Shown piece by piece: positions 10,801-18,333 of a DNA stretch of 64,000 bases. Both the position numbers and the translations under genes were made by a program. Under the pieces are notes generated by a model. That model saw only the letters and a list, made by a program, of their open reading frames with translations. It had not been told where the DNA came from and made no database searches. Every line of letters begins with the position of its first letter. The stretch's first letter is position 1. Source of the stretch: Nereocystis luetkeana (taxonomy: Eukaryota > Sar > Phaeophyceae > Laminariales > Laminariaceae); contig JARUPZ010000034.1 in assembly GCA_031213475.1 (NCBI GenBank), positions 4,978,547-5,042,546 of the forward strand, read 5' to 3'.

Positions 10801-12911
10801 GAAAATGGAGTAGCAAAATGGGTTCGCAAAATGGGTTGGTAAAATGGGTTGGCAAAATGGACTACTGTATTAGCGAAATGGATTTGACAGTGGAGGGGTC
10901 AGTGGATTGGTGTAATGGGCCTCCGAAATGTATTATCACGAGGGCAACATGCGTGTCACCCTGATTGTCTGTCAATATAAGCACCACTTGGTTTTCGTGT
11001 TGAGGCGTTCTACGATAGACGTTCACCCCAATTTTTCTGAGGCTCCTCGCTTAAGGAGCTCCATACCTCGCGCAAAAACTGAATTCAGCTAAAATAAGAT
11101 TGCATCCCCATGAACAATACCGCGGCCCCAAGTATACTAAAACGTCTTTTTTTCGAAACAAGATTGGCATACTGACGATTTTGGGTTAAGGAACCCCGTC
11201 ATCCAGAAAAAAAAAATAGCGGAAATGTGCTATACCTCTATCATAGAATGCGTCTATTGATGTCTAAATGGTCTTATATTTCCGTCCAAAATGGTACTAC
11301 GGGGGACCATAATAAATAGGACTTACAGTACACACAAAAACCTATATATTTCCCTATTTTTACCAACAATATTTGGTCCTATGTACTCTAGCCCCCGTTG
11401 TAGCGTAGTGATCAGAACCCCGTAGTGTTTTTTTTTTTTCGTGGTGGGTTCTGATTATTACAGGGGGCCATATTAATAGTAAATAGGACGAAATAATGTT
11501 CTAGTGAAAATAGCGAAATAAATACCTGGTAGGTTTTTGCGTGTGCAGTAGGTCCTATTTGCTGTGGTCCCCCGTAATAGAATAGTATGCCCCCCTTCCC
11601 CCCCCCCCCTGTGATAGGTGAGGAACATACCCTGGTGTTATTTTCATTGATTTTTTTTCACAGATCCCCTCCCCTCTGTCGGACGCCCATGTATGGTCGT
11701 AAGACTACGGCCATGCATGATACCAGATATATGAGTACAACCCCCCACTGTCGGACGCTTGCCATTCGTGCTGCCGAAGTCCGCCTCGGGGGTGGTTCTT
11801 GGGTTTGGGATGCAGCTCACACCCTTCGTGCGACTCGCTGAACACCTTACGCACGGCGCTTGCTTCGCGCTCGGTGGCGAAGCGCGAAGCAAAATATTTT
11901 GCCTGTGGTCGGGGAAAACCCGACGTACGTGGTCCGTCCCGGCCTTGTTGGGATGCGAGGGTCTATGGTCATACGACTACAGCCATGCATGAGATCGAGT
12001 ACTCCTCTCCTATCGAGTACACCCCCCCCCCCCCCCCCCCCCCTATTTTATATAGGTTGGGTTGGCGTCGGTTGACAACGACACTGTAAAACATGCCGCT
12101 AGACAACCAGGGTACCGTTTTTTTTGTTTTGTTTTTGGCGGTCGCCCACAGCTGGTTGTCGAGTTAGATCACTTGTGCGAGGTAAATAACCTTTACTTCG
12201 CACAATTGGGAATGATCGTATCACGTAGTGTTCAAGGTAAGGCACCCAAGAGGCAGTTACATAGTACTCCCATTGCTGTCTCTGGAAATGCCTACACCGG
12301 CAATTAAATCAACTCATTGAAGCTGTCGTCCATATGCAACTCCGCCTCACAAGCGGTTCTTAGTAGGATGCACTCACCCTTCATGCGACTCGCCAGACAC
12401 CTCACGGCGCTTCGCGCTTGGTGCAAGCAATGTCTGCCTGGTCGGTAAAAACCCGACATGCTCCGTCCGGGCATTGTAGGGATGCGAGGGTCTATGGTCA
12501 TACGACTACGGCCATGCATGAGATCGAGTACATCTCTCCTATCGAGTACCCCCCCCCCCCCCCCCCCACCCCACCGCCCCCACCCCGCTTTATGCTTGGT
12601 GCAAGCAATGTCTGCCTGGTCTGTTAAAACTCGACGTGCTTCTTCCCGCGGCATTGTAGGGATGCGAGGGTCTACGGGGCATACGGAGACGGCCTTGCAT
12701 GATTCTGATTACCCCCCCCCCCCCCCCCCTCCATGATAATGAGTACCCCCCCCCTGCCCCGCCTTCATTCCTCTACAACTCCCTCGTGCCGGCGATGATT
12801 CAGGAGAAGATGGACATCGTGTGCAAGGAAATGTACCGTGCGAAGGGGGTGGAGTGGAGTCAAGAGGCGGAGGATAAGGTGGCGTTTTACGAGCGGGCTG
12901 GATACGGGAAG
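3108..12911 (+). CDS. C1-tetrahydrofolate synthase / formate-THF ligase, internal exons (partial gene)
   Basis: Formate-tetrahydrofolate ligase makes 10-formyl-THF from formate, THF and ATP. In many eukaryotes it is the C-terminal domain of trifunctional C1-THF synthase. Five exons join in phase to give 180 residues collinear with the family, recognised by family-typical strings [57 protein letters not shown] and FKLLYP, then a segment ending YERAGYGK just before the expected N-L-P-I-C-M-A-K-T region. Donors are GTGTGT, GTAAGT, GTGCGT, GTAAGC and GTGCGA; all acceptors end in AG. The first ligase exons, with the ATP-binding loop, lie upstream of the window. The exon after 12911 is not found and may lie in the N gap. 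Whether the protein is mono- or trifunctional cannot be told. Introns are 2.56, 3.32, 0.85 and 2.53 kb. Confidence 0.93.
3230..3640 (+). repeat. ATCG-rich tandem repeat, about 36-bp unit
   Basis: GGTATCGTATCG(TGTCGATT) recurs about every 36-37 bp from about 3430 to 3595, with looser ATCG-rich sequence before it. The array continues at 3968-4115 after an inserted SINE. Confidence 0.75.
3645..3967 (-). mobile_element. tRNA-derived SINE, family E
   Basis: Read on the minus strand it starts with CGCCCCGGTGGTTCAAGTGG (A-box-like), has GGGTTCGAGCCCCAGG (B-box-like) about 50 bp later, then a family-specific body and an AGAAGA-rich end. The tRNA-like head lacks a pairing acceptor stem, so it is not a tRNA gene. 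It splits an ATCG repeat array. Confidence 0.85.
3968..4115 (+). repeat. ATCG-rich repeat, continuation
   Basis: GGCATCGTATCGATTAG and GGTATCGTATCGATTG units resume beyond the family E SINE, so the array predates that insertion. Confidence 0.65.
4263..4367. mobile_element. MITE family A copy
   Basis: 105 bp with facing TTACGGG(T)GACCATAG and CTATGGTCCCCCGTAA ends and the central AATATTGTTAGTAAATATGG. A TA precedes it; the right flank reads ATA. Confidence 0.85.
4735..4833 (-). mobile_element. Family F fragment with poly(G) on both sides
   Basis: GTGTACTCGATAGGAGAG and ATGTACTCGATCTCATGCAT are the 3' end of family F in minus orientation, flanked by long G tracts (the minus-strand poly(C)). 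Confidence 0.7.
4871..4975. mobile_element. MITE family A copy
   Basis: 105 bp, TTACGGGGGACCATA facing TATGGCCCCCCGTAA, with TA at 4869-4870 and 4976-4977. Inserted in the diverged family E SINE. Confidence 0.88.
5036..5443. other. Unassigned intronic sequence
   Basis: No repeat family, RNA or coding segment recognised. Confidence 0.4.
5444..5548. mobile_element. MITE family A copy
   Basis: 105 bp, TTACTGGGGACCATAG facing CTATGGCCCCCCGTAA, TA on both sides. Followed at about 5560-5700 by an AAC/CAG-rich stretch. Confidence 0.87.
5792..5872 (+). CDS. C1-THF synthase exon (N-L-E-L-V segment)
   Basis: Twenty-seven codons in phase 0: [20 protein letters not shown] then ALKYGVK, between the acceptor GATCAG and the strong donor AAG|GTAAGT. 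Animal homologues have E-N-L-E-L-V-E-K-G-x-S-N-L at the same point, directly after the segment encoded by the previous exon. Confidence 0.93.
5880..6600. repeat. GATC/CTAGATC-rich degenerate array
   Basis: About 700 bp of variants of CCTACACGATCTAGATCATC without strict periodicity. GGATGCTATATTTGCCGTTA occurs twice (about 6414 and 6604). Lies in a C1-THF synthase intron. Confidence 0.75.
6604..7219. other. Unassigned intronic sequence
   Basis: CT-rich near 6908-6955 and a GCGC-rich patch near 7135-7160. No gene or repeat family recognised. Confidence 0.4.
7220..7390. repeat. GATCTG-rich degenerate array
   Basis: GATCTGTAGGATCTGTATGATCTG-type repeats of 9-10 bp, the second of three GATC-rich blocks in these introns. 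Confidence 0.7.
7673..8254. repeat. Long inverted repeat, arms about 240-250 bp
   Basis: The left arm (about 7673-7914) and right arm (about 8003-8254) are near-identical reverse complements around a spacer of about 88 bp. Anchors: CACCTGTGTCGCACTGCCCA facing TGGGCAGTGCAGCACAGGTG outside, CTTCAGCGACAAGG facing CCTTGTCGCTGAAG inside. The right arm has a small extra segment near 8205-8225. It could be a foldback transposon or a stem-loop transcript source. The two strands read as similar peptides only because of the symmetry. Confidence 0.85.
8255..8489. other. Short duplication beside the inverted repeat
   Basis: CCCAGTAGCATTGGGCAATT and CCCAGTGGCATTGGGTAATT, about 50 bp apart, are diverged copies. 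Nothing else recognised. Confidence 0.5.
8490..8960 (+). mobile_element. Family F, 5'-truncated copy and short partial copy
   Basis: Runs from GGGAATGATCGTGTCACGTA through CCCAAGAGGCAGTTA, AGGATGCAGCTCA and TGAAAACCCGACATGCTCC to a short C run near 8855. A second partial copy (8875-8960) restarts near GTTCCGTCCCGGCATTG and ends in poly(C). Confidence 0.75.
9075..9150 (+). mobile_element. Family F-like 3' end with poly(C)
   Basis: TCGGAAGGGATGCCTGGTCG, ATGGTCAAATGACCAAGGCA and a terminal GAGTACGCCCCC tract. This variant also occurs at 2925-3003 and, inverted, at about 25268-25340, suggesting an F subfamily. Confidence 0.55.
9194..9303 (+). CDS. C1-THF synthase exon (V-V-V-G-V-N segment)
   Basis: Thirty-six codons plus two bases: [20 protein letters not shown] then [16 protein letters not shown], with TG of the Trp codon last. 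The acceptor is GGAAAG and the donor ATTG|GTGCGT. The split Trp codon is completed by the first G of the exon at 10150, giving the family's H-W-A. Homologues read V-V-V-A-V-N-x-F-x-T-D-T here. Confidence 0.93.
9430..10080. repeat. GATCTAGATCGTGATC-rich array
   Basis: About 650 bp of GTGATCTAGATCGT and variants, with GATCTACAGTAAATG-type interruptions. Third GATC-rich intron block. Confidence 0.8.
10150..10270 (+). CDS. C1-THF synthase exon (G-A-V-E-L segment)
   Basis: One base finishing the split Trp codon, then forty codons: [20 protein letters not shown] then [20 protein letters not shown]. The acceptor is CTACAG and the donor AAG|GTAAGC. Homologues have A-E-G-G-K-G-A...S-S-F-x-L-L-Y at this place. 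A decayed copy of its 3' half lies about 360 bp downstream. Confidence 0.93.
10340..10600 (+). repeat. Tandem repeat, about 93-97-bp unit
   Basis: Three copies of a unit with TAGGTG(C/T)TT..GTGTGTATCGAAA..GATGAGCGAAA.GG, starting near 10340, 10433 and 10526. Open frames here are by-products. Confidence 0.7.
10631..10815 (+). pseudogene. Decayed duplicate of two C1-THF synthase exons
   Basis: 10631-10701 matches the end of the exon at 10150-10270 (GTCCTTCAAGCTGCT and the GGCATCCAT end), with GTAAG destroyed. 10719-10800 matches the intron end and start of the exon at 12804 (AACTCCCTCGTG, then ATGGACATAGTG against ATGGACATCGTG). The two parts lie about 20 bp apart, whereas the real exons are 2.5 kb apart. 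A TACCAGGTA scar sits inside. Non-functional on sight: no splice sites and a diverged reading. Confidence 0.75.
10812..11001 (+). repeat. GCAAAATGGGTTG short tandem repeats
   Basis: Four or so 15-16-bp units (CAAAATGGGTT(C/G)G) at 10812-10862, then unassigned sequence. Confidence 0.6.
11002..11254. mobile_element. Family B inverted-repeat element, copy 1
   Basis: The ends GCGTTCTACGATAGACG and CCTCTATCATAGAATGCG are imperfect inverted repeats. The interior has GGCTCCTCGCTTAAGGAGC and TTTTGGGTTAAGGAACCCC. About 253 bp, no coding. Its right end reads GTGCTATACCTC, a state informative for family A movement (see findings). Confidence 0.7.
11297..11400. mobile_element. MITE family A copy
   Basis: About 104 bp, CTACGGGGGACCATAA to TAGCCCCCGTTG, TA on both sides; slightly diverged ends. 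Confidence 0.8.
11458..11577. mobile_element. MITE family A copy carrying a TACCTGGTA insertion
   Basis: 120 bp, TTACAGGGGGCCATAT to GTGGTCCCCCGTAA, TA on both sides. At 11523-11531 TACCTGGTA stands where sister copies have TATA. Confidence 0.87.
11680..12043 (+). mobile_element. Family F copy, diverged
   Basis: CTACGGCCATGCATGATACC (short partial copy), then GGGATGCAGCTCAC, GGAAAACCCGACGTACG, GGGATGCGAGGGTCTATGG and ATCGAGTACA with a long C tract. Contains a small local inverted repeat GCTTCGCGCTCGG/GCGAAGCGCGAAGC. Confidence 0.75.
12044..12575 (+). mobile_element. Family F copy, near full length
   Basis: Starts right after the previous poly(C) with TATTTTATATAGGTTGGGTT, includes GTCGCCCACAGCTGGTTGTC, GGGAATGATCGTATCACGTA, AGTAGGATGCACTCACC and GGCATTGTAGGGATGCGAGG, and ends ATCGAGTACC plus poly(C). 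With the inverted copy at 22208-22740 it defines the full unit of about 530 bp. No open frame spans it. Confidence 0.78.
12590..12772 (+). mobile_element. Family F 5'-truncated copy
   Basis: Begins at GCTTGGTGCAAGCAATGTCT, runs to GGGATGCGAGGGTCTACGG and ends in C tracts near 12713 and 12747. Lies just upstream of the exon at 12804. Confidence 0.7.
12804..12911 (+). CDS. C1-THF synthase exon (last one visible)
   Basis: Thirty-six codons, phase 0: [20 protein letters not shown] then [16 protein letters not shown]. The acceptor is ATTCAG and the donor AAG|GTGCGA; reading on past the donor meets a stop after V-R-Q-Q. Homologues have (E-K)-I-x-x-I-A-x-x-I-Y-G-A-D-x-I...Y-T-K-Q-G-F-G before N-L-P-I-C-M-A-K-T. 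The continuation is not found downstream. Confidence 0.9.
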
Positions 12912-13004
12912 GTGCGACAGCAGTAGGGATTTTTTTCTCCGTGTAATATACTGCCAGTACGTTTTGTGTGGAACCTTTGCCCTCATGTTTTTTGCCGTGG
13001 TGGT

Positions 13005-13520
13005 GGCTAGTGCCCTCAAGTACTGCCGGTACTTTTATCGCGGGTGCTCTCATGTACCGCCAGCATGACTGCCAGTATGTTGCAACAGCAGATGCTGGTG
13101 CTCTCATGTAATGCCAGTATGACTGCCGGTATGTTACAACAGCAGTTGCTGGTGCTCTCATGTGATGCCAGTATGACTGCCAGTATGTTGATAGCTGGTG
13201 CCCTCACGTACTGCCAGCATGCATCGCCGGTTGGTTAGAAACTGGCGCTCTCATGTATTGCCATGCGCCGCCAGTTGATTCGAAGCTGGCTCCCTCGCGC
13301 GCTGCCATGCGCGAATTTAGAATACCCCTGCTTTGCGAGCGGGCTCGATACAGACGGGTGCGACGGAGCTGTACTCCGCTCACTGCCTGCACATTTGTAC
13401 CTGATGCCAGTATGTAGCGCACTTATAACTGGTGCCTTCATGTACTGCCGGTAGGTACTGCCAGTTTTTTATTCTTGTGTCTGGTAGCCTCGGGGTGCTG
13501 CCAGTATGCTACTAACTTGG
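13005..13520 (+). repeat. 46-54-bp minisatellite
   Basis: GG(T/C)G(C/T)(T/C)CTCATGTA.TGCCAG units begin at about 13043, 13097, 13151, 13197 and 13243, then become irregular up to the assembly gap. Confidence 0.8.
13325..13368 (+). pseudogene. Short decayed copy of the exon 12804-12911 end
   Basis: GCGAGCGGGCTCGATACAGA followed by CGGGTGCGACGGAGC resembles ACGAGCGGGCTGGATACGGG and the bases across the donor at 12911. Too short to be certain. Confidence 0.45.
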
Positions 13521-13533
13521 TACTACCAAACAC

Positions 13534-13633
13534 NNNNNNNNNNNNNNNNNNNNNNNNNNNNNNNNNNNNNNNNNNNNNNNNNNNNNNNNNNNNNNNNNNN
13601 NNNNNNNNNNNNNNNNNNNNNNNNNNNNNNNNN
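13534..13633. other. Assembly gap (100 N)
   Basis: Exactly 100 N, the usual placeholder for a gap of unknown size. The missing 3' exons of the C1-THF synthase gene may belong here. Confidence 0.99.
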
Positions 13634-13813
13634 GAAACCTGACTTTACAGCAAACTCAAATCCCATCCCATATAAAGAATCCCATGGCCCAAGTAATTCA
13701 CAGCACGTCATTTTTTTTTATTGATATTGGCATTCCGGCGATTTTGGGTCAAGGAACCCCTTCACTCAGAAACAAAATCCCGGAAAGGTGCTACCTCTAT
13801 CGTACAACGCGCC
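13634..13813. mobile_element. Family B element, copy 3, cut by the gap
   Basis: Aligns along its length with copy 1: GGCCCAAGTA, TTGGCATTCCGGCGATTTTG, GGTCAAGGAACCCC and CTACCTCTATCGTACAACGCG. The left part is lost in the gap. Its right end reads GTGCTACCTC, i.e. a single TA at the site that holds a family A insertion in copy 2. Confidence 0.72.
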
Positions 13814-14030
13814 ACTAGCAGTAGCAGGGGTGAAACGGGGTGCCCAACAGACTAACCACACCTCCGCTTTTTTAATTGGTCAAAACACCTCTTCCCTGGT
13901 CCCACCCTCTCCTTATCCTAGCTCCCACGTGGTGGTCCAGAAATACTACAGCCCTCAGTAGGGCGCCGACGGGGGCCGAGGGCGCGAAGTGAAGCGCGCA
14001 CCGCATAGTTGCATGTGGGCTGCACTTAGG

Positions 14031-14393
14031 GACCCGTTCTATGATAGAGGTATTACGGGGGACCATAGTTAATAGGACCTATGGTATACATAAAACCCTG
14101 TATATTTAACCATTTTTACGAACAATATTTGGTCCTATTAACTATGGTCCCCCGTAATAGCACATTTCCGCTGTTTTGTTTCTGAAAAACGGGGCTCCTT
14201 GACCCGAAGTCGTCGGAATGTCAATCTTGATTTCGGAAAAAAAAAAGTTTTGTAAGACTCGGGCCACATGGGATTATTCGCCGCGATGCTATTTAATTTT
14301 TGCTCTAAAGTCAGTTTTCGGGTGAGGTATGGAGCTCCTTGAGTGAGGAGCCTCAGAAAATTTAGGGTGAACCTCTATCGTAGTAACGGCTCT
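14031..14393. mobile_element. Family B element, copy 2, with nested MITE A
   Basis: The ends CCCGTTCTATGATAGAGG and CCTCTATCGTAGTAACGG face each other. Inside are GCTCCTTGACCCGAAGTC and TATGGAGCTCCTTGAGTGAG in the opposite orientation to copy 1. Without the nested element it is about 256 bp, like copy 1. Confidence 0.78.
14053..14157. mobile_element. MITE family A copy nested in family B
   Basis: 105 bp, TTACGGGGGACCATAG facing CTATGGTCCCCCGTAA, with TA at 14051-14052 and 14158-14159. The two empty relatives at 11232 and 13787 show the target. Confidence 0.93.
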
Positions 14394-14944
14394 AGGTGGT
14401 GCTGTAGTCCATGGGCTGCCTGCGGTCGGGCTCCCCTCCCCCTCCTTATCCTAGCTCCCCAGCCTGCCGCACCCGAATGTTGCAGTTTATTTCCCATGGT
14501 ATCGGCATCTCACATATCGCATATAATATGCGCGCACTCTCCTTCTCCACCTAACAGGCGCGGTATCGGTTAATAATGCTGCATACTTTCTGGAAGGTTG
14601 AGATTTATTTGACGAAAAAAGTCGAAACTTGCGAAATACCTGGTAGTTCGCAAGATTTTGTGTGCGGTGTTGATATTTCGATCGCACGCGACCTGAGGGG
14701 GGGGGGGGGGGGGATGATAAGACCTCATGACAGAGACACACGTTAAAAGTTGGAGGAACAGAAAAAACACGCACACAAACACACGCAAACGCTGTGTGAG
14801 AGTGAGAGATCGAGGGCTCTTCGTGGGAACTCGTTTTTGCTAGAGCTGAGTGTGATGCTCCGATCGCGGTCAGGATATAAGGCTATTAACACTATGGGTT
14901 ATGTACGACCTTAGGGCGGCTGTTATTACTATTAATAATACGAG
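14394..14944. other. Unassigned sequence
   Basis: One G tract (about 14697-14713) and one TACCTGGTA scar (about 14635-14643). No gene recognised. Confidence 0.4.
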
Positions 14945-15230
14945 TACCTAATATATTATTATTATTTATTTTGCCATCCGACAATGTGCAGCATGATCTT
15001 CAACATGGATCACTCATAACTTTCCCCACAAGAGGAAAACCTCGGAAACAAATGGAAACCCATGCACCAAGTCTACTATTATTTATGCTTGCCATCCGAC
15101 AATGTGCAGCATGATCTATCAGCATTGATCACTCATAACTCTCCCGAAAGAATGTTGTTTTTATTTCTCTTGCCATCCGACAATGAATGTGCGGCATGAG
15201 CTTTCACGTTGATCAAAAATCGAAACATTC
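14945..15230 (-). mobile_element. Family H 3' ends, three in tandem
   Basis: TTGCCATCCGACAATGTGCA occurs near 14971 and 15091 and TTGCCATCCGACAATGAATG near 15170. On the minus strand each unit ends in ATTGTCGGATGGCAA followed by AT-rich triplets, the H terminal sequence. 15000-15090 closely matches 56135-56235 inverted. Confidence 0.7.
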
Positions 15231-15654
15231 CTGAAGCAAGAAATCTCCGTATACGATACTTCGGAGTAATATATATACGTACACACCTGGTGATATACGG
15301 GTGTGATTAATAGTGTACCGCAGACTATAGCAGTAGTAGTAGAGCCAAGGACGCCCACCCACGAGACACGAGCTATACTTGTCCCGTGCGCATTATGAGG
15401 GTTTGCAGGAGAAGAGGGATGCTTGCTGCGGGGTCTGCTGATATATATATATATATATATATTCGAATAGGGATAAGAGATCCTCAGCACGAGAGGGAGG
15501 AGTGTTATTGCTGTGCCCTGACCAGTACGAGATTCTTACGAGTAATCTCTGTGTATTTTGTACCTGATGCTGTGGACTGGGAAGGAGAGGGGCGGAGACC
15601 AGCACCGCTTTGCTGCGTTCGAGTTCGCATACTCGTAACTCGCCACAAGGGGTA
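15231..15654. other. Unassigned sequence with (TA)n
   Basis: (AT)n at about 15441-15463. No gene or repeat family recognised. Confidence 0.4.
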
Positions 15655-15759
15655 TTACTGGGGACCATAGTTATTAGGACCAAATATTGTTGGTAAAAAC
15701 GGTTAAATATATAGGTTTTTCTGTATACCATAGGTTCTGTTAACTATGGTCCCCCGTAA
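15655..15759. mobile_element. MITE family A copy
   Basis: 105 bp, TTACTGGGGACCATAG facing CTATGGTCCCCCGTAA, TA at both sides. Confidence 0.9.
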
Positions 15760-16109
15760 TAAATGTTCGCGATGTATGTGCGAGGGCTTTTCGAAATTTT
15801 GAAAAAAAAATGTGAAAAAGATGATGAAAAAGTAAAATAAAATGGGCCGGTCGTGTTTTTGCGTGACATCTTTTTTGTCTATATACATATACGTACCCCC
15901 CACGAGTATATTCTAGACCAAAAAGTACGAGTGGGGTGCTGTATTAAACTGAGATCAGCGTATCATACATCCGAAACGGGCGTGGCCGCAAACGGCACGC
16001 CACCATCTCTACCAGTGGATATAGTGATGACGGTATCTTCGCTTGCTCACCCTTCGAAGTCATGCTTATGGGTTCCTTCTTATTATCGGAGAGCGTTTTT
16101 TCCCATAAT

Positions 16110-16330
16110 TTCCAAGTTTGGAAATAATTGGAGATGTTTGTATCGATATACGGAGGCGTTCTGTCACTATATTCGTGAAATTCTCTAGAAGAACCAAAAA
16201 TATCAAGTTCGCTAACATTCCAATTTTTGGAAACAAAAAAAAAAAAGCAGAAAATACATATGGAAGATTGAAAAATTGCGCGAAAAAAATGTCGAAATTT
16301 GGGGGGGAAAAAGCTCTCCGATAAGAATGA
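16110..16330. repeat. Dispersed repeat I, copy 1
   Basis: Shares CTGTCACTA..TCGTGAAATTCTC, CCAAAAATATCAAGT, GAAAAATTGCGCGAAAAAAA and AAGCTCTCCGATAAG in order with 23550-23740. Function unknown. Confidence 0.75.
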
Positions 16331-16491
16331 CCCTTGCTGTTGTTGTAAGTGTGTACACACAGCAGTAAGTAACTGTTTACTGGAATCGACGACATTTCAC
16401 AGCTACATTATTATTAGCTGTCGGGTTTTGTTCCCATCATGAAGAAGGAATGCCAAAAGGTACCAGGTAAAAAATGCAGCTTTTAATATTA

Positions 16492-16608
16492 TTACGGGGG
16501 GGGACCATAGATAGTAGGACCTATGGTATACACAAGAACCTATATATTTAACCATTTTTACTCGAAATATTTGGTCCTATTAACTACTCCGTATATGGTC
16601 CCCCGTAA
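16492..16608. mobile_element. MITE family A copy
   Basis: 117 bp, TTACGGGGGGGGACCATAG to GGTCCCCCGTAA. Right inverted repeat carries a small insertion. TA precedes it; the right flank is TC. Confidence 0.83.
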
Positions 16609-16972
16609 TCTTATTAGATACCTGGTATACATTAGTATCGTGCTGTGGTCAGAAAACACAGCGAAAAAAAAACTCATTCCTTCCTGTGTACCAGGTATCT
16701 CCTATAATATACCCCCTCCCTACGTATACGAATATAGATCACAGCTGACGCCGCAGCAAAAGCATCCCTCATTTTCTACAAACCCTCATAGTACGTGCGT
16801 GCGTGACAGGTATACAGCTTGTTTGTGTCGCCATCTATCTGTGACTCTTGTCTCTCTTCGAGGGAACCTGAAATCTGAAAAAAAAAAAAAACGTATTCCT
16901 ATAGGCTTAACATGCTTTCTTGTGATATTCTCACAATTTCCTGATAGAATAAGTTTTGATTTATTTGTCGTA
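16609..16972. other. Unassigned sequence with CCWGG scars
   Basis: TACCTGGTA near 16619 and TACCAGGTA near 16687. No gene recognised. Confidence 0.45.
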
Positions 16973-17077
16973 TTACGGGGGACCATAGTTAACAGGACCT
17001 ATGGTACACATAAAAATCTATATGTTTAACCATTTTTACTAACAATATTTGGTCCTGTTAACTATGGCCCCCCGTAG
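16973..17077. mobile_element. MITE family A copy
   Basis: 105 bp, TTACGGGGGACCATAG to CTATGGCCCCCCGTAG, TA on both sides. Confidence 0.9.
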
Positions 17078-17172
17078 TAGGATACTGCCGCGCTTTTGTT
17101 CCGGAGAGTTCTCCACTTTCTGTTATTATAGTCGTTTATTAGAACAACACTACACATTGTCGGATGGCAAGC

Positions 17173-17232
<60 letters not shown>
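17078..17232 (+). mobile_element. Family H 3' end with (AAT)n tail
   Basis: ATACTGCCGCGCTTTTGTTC, GAGTTCTCCACTTTCTGTTA and ACACATTGTCGGATGGCAAG lead directly into (AAT)n at about 17175-17232. The block 17085-17175 is nearly identical to 56028-56118. Confidence 0.72.
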
Positions 17233-17233
<1 letters not shown>

Positions 17234-17938
17234 GAGAGGGCGAGCGCTTATAATAGTAGTATAATAGTAGCGGTAGGAGCCAAGGTTTGATGTATTGAAT
17301 ATCGCCGAAAGGTAGGAATTCACGCAATCAATGTGATTGGCCTAGGGCACTACGCACAGCAGTATAGCACCATTTTAAGCGGCTCAATCAGCCTACCGTG
17401 CAGACTTTTCCAAGCCACAGCATCGTGAGATACCTACCGCGATCAACTTCTACCCCTGGTATATCGTTTCCAAGCACAGCATCCAAGCCGGCCGAGGCCG
17501 AAGCAAGCGCGGCACCCAAGCGCCGATCTGGCATAGGGTTCGGATTCAGATTGTAGGGTTCGGGTTGGGGTCGGGTGGGCTGGCTTTGTAGGCGGACGGC
17601 CGAAACCCCCGTGAAATTCACTTCATGTCAAGTTTTTTTTTTCAATTTATAGGATATATAATACACCTGGTATATATATAATGTATATATATTTCAAGGT
17701 CTGTTTTCCTACGAGAGGACTGATACAGTACGCGAGGACAAAGCAACATAATATCTCCTGTTTTGGCTTCTAAGGCTCGCGGCTTACTGTGATGTCAACG
17801 TTGACCTATGAGCAATAGGCTCCTGAAGGCTATTTTATTGCTAGTACTGGTGGGATGTAGAGTATAGCCTTCCTCGCCGAGCAAGAAGCAAATGCTTTTA
17901 TATATATATATATATATATATAGACGTAACCGTAAATT
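17233..17938. other. Unassigned sequence
   Basis: A GGGTTCGG(A/G)TT-rich patch near 17530-17570, a CACCTGGTA site in a (TA)-rich tract near 17660, and (TA)n at 17898-17922. No gene recognised. Confidence 0.4.
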
Positions 17939-18333
17939 AACAGACAAATCTGAAAATTGGGAACGAAGCCTGAAATGAGAACCAAGCCATATCTCCAGAA
18001 CCATGTGGTGTATCAGAGAACCAAAATGATCCTGCGAAACCCCTTGGCCAGCCCTGTGAGAGGAGCTCGTCAGAACGGTCATGCTCCATCTCGTGCCTTC
18101 GGGTGGGCGCAAAAAGCGATATACGCTGGCTCTATTGTGATTTCTTAAGATGCTGGCTACCGCGGCGATGCCGAGGACTTCCAGCCTGAGCGACAGCTCA
18201 TTCGAAGGCTGCTGTACAGCCCCACAGGACTGTCAACTTTTTTTCTTGGAGTTGTACACAATTGGTTTGCTTTCTAAAAAAAAACGTCCGTTCCCATTTT
18301 TTGTTTCGTTCCCATTTTCCCGTTTTGTCTGTT
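17939..18333. mobile_element. 395-bp inverted-repeat element, copy 1
   Basis: AACAGACAAATCTGAAAA at the left and CGTTTTGTCTGTT at the right are inverted ends. AAATT flanks both sides, compatible with a 5-bp target duplication. Copy 2 (39435-39829) has the same length and is nearly identical, so both are recent. A 106-codon frame is open in copy 2 but interrupted in copy 1, so coding is doubtful. Superfamily not assigned. Confidence 0.85.

Noticed and set aside
13005-13520. CRISPR-like array
   Set aside because: The units are contiguous tandem repeats without unique spacers, in a eukaryotic context.
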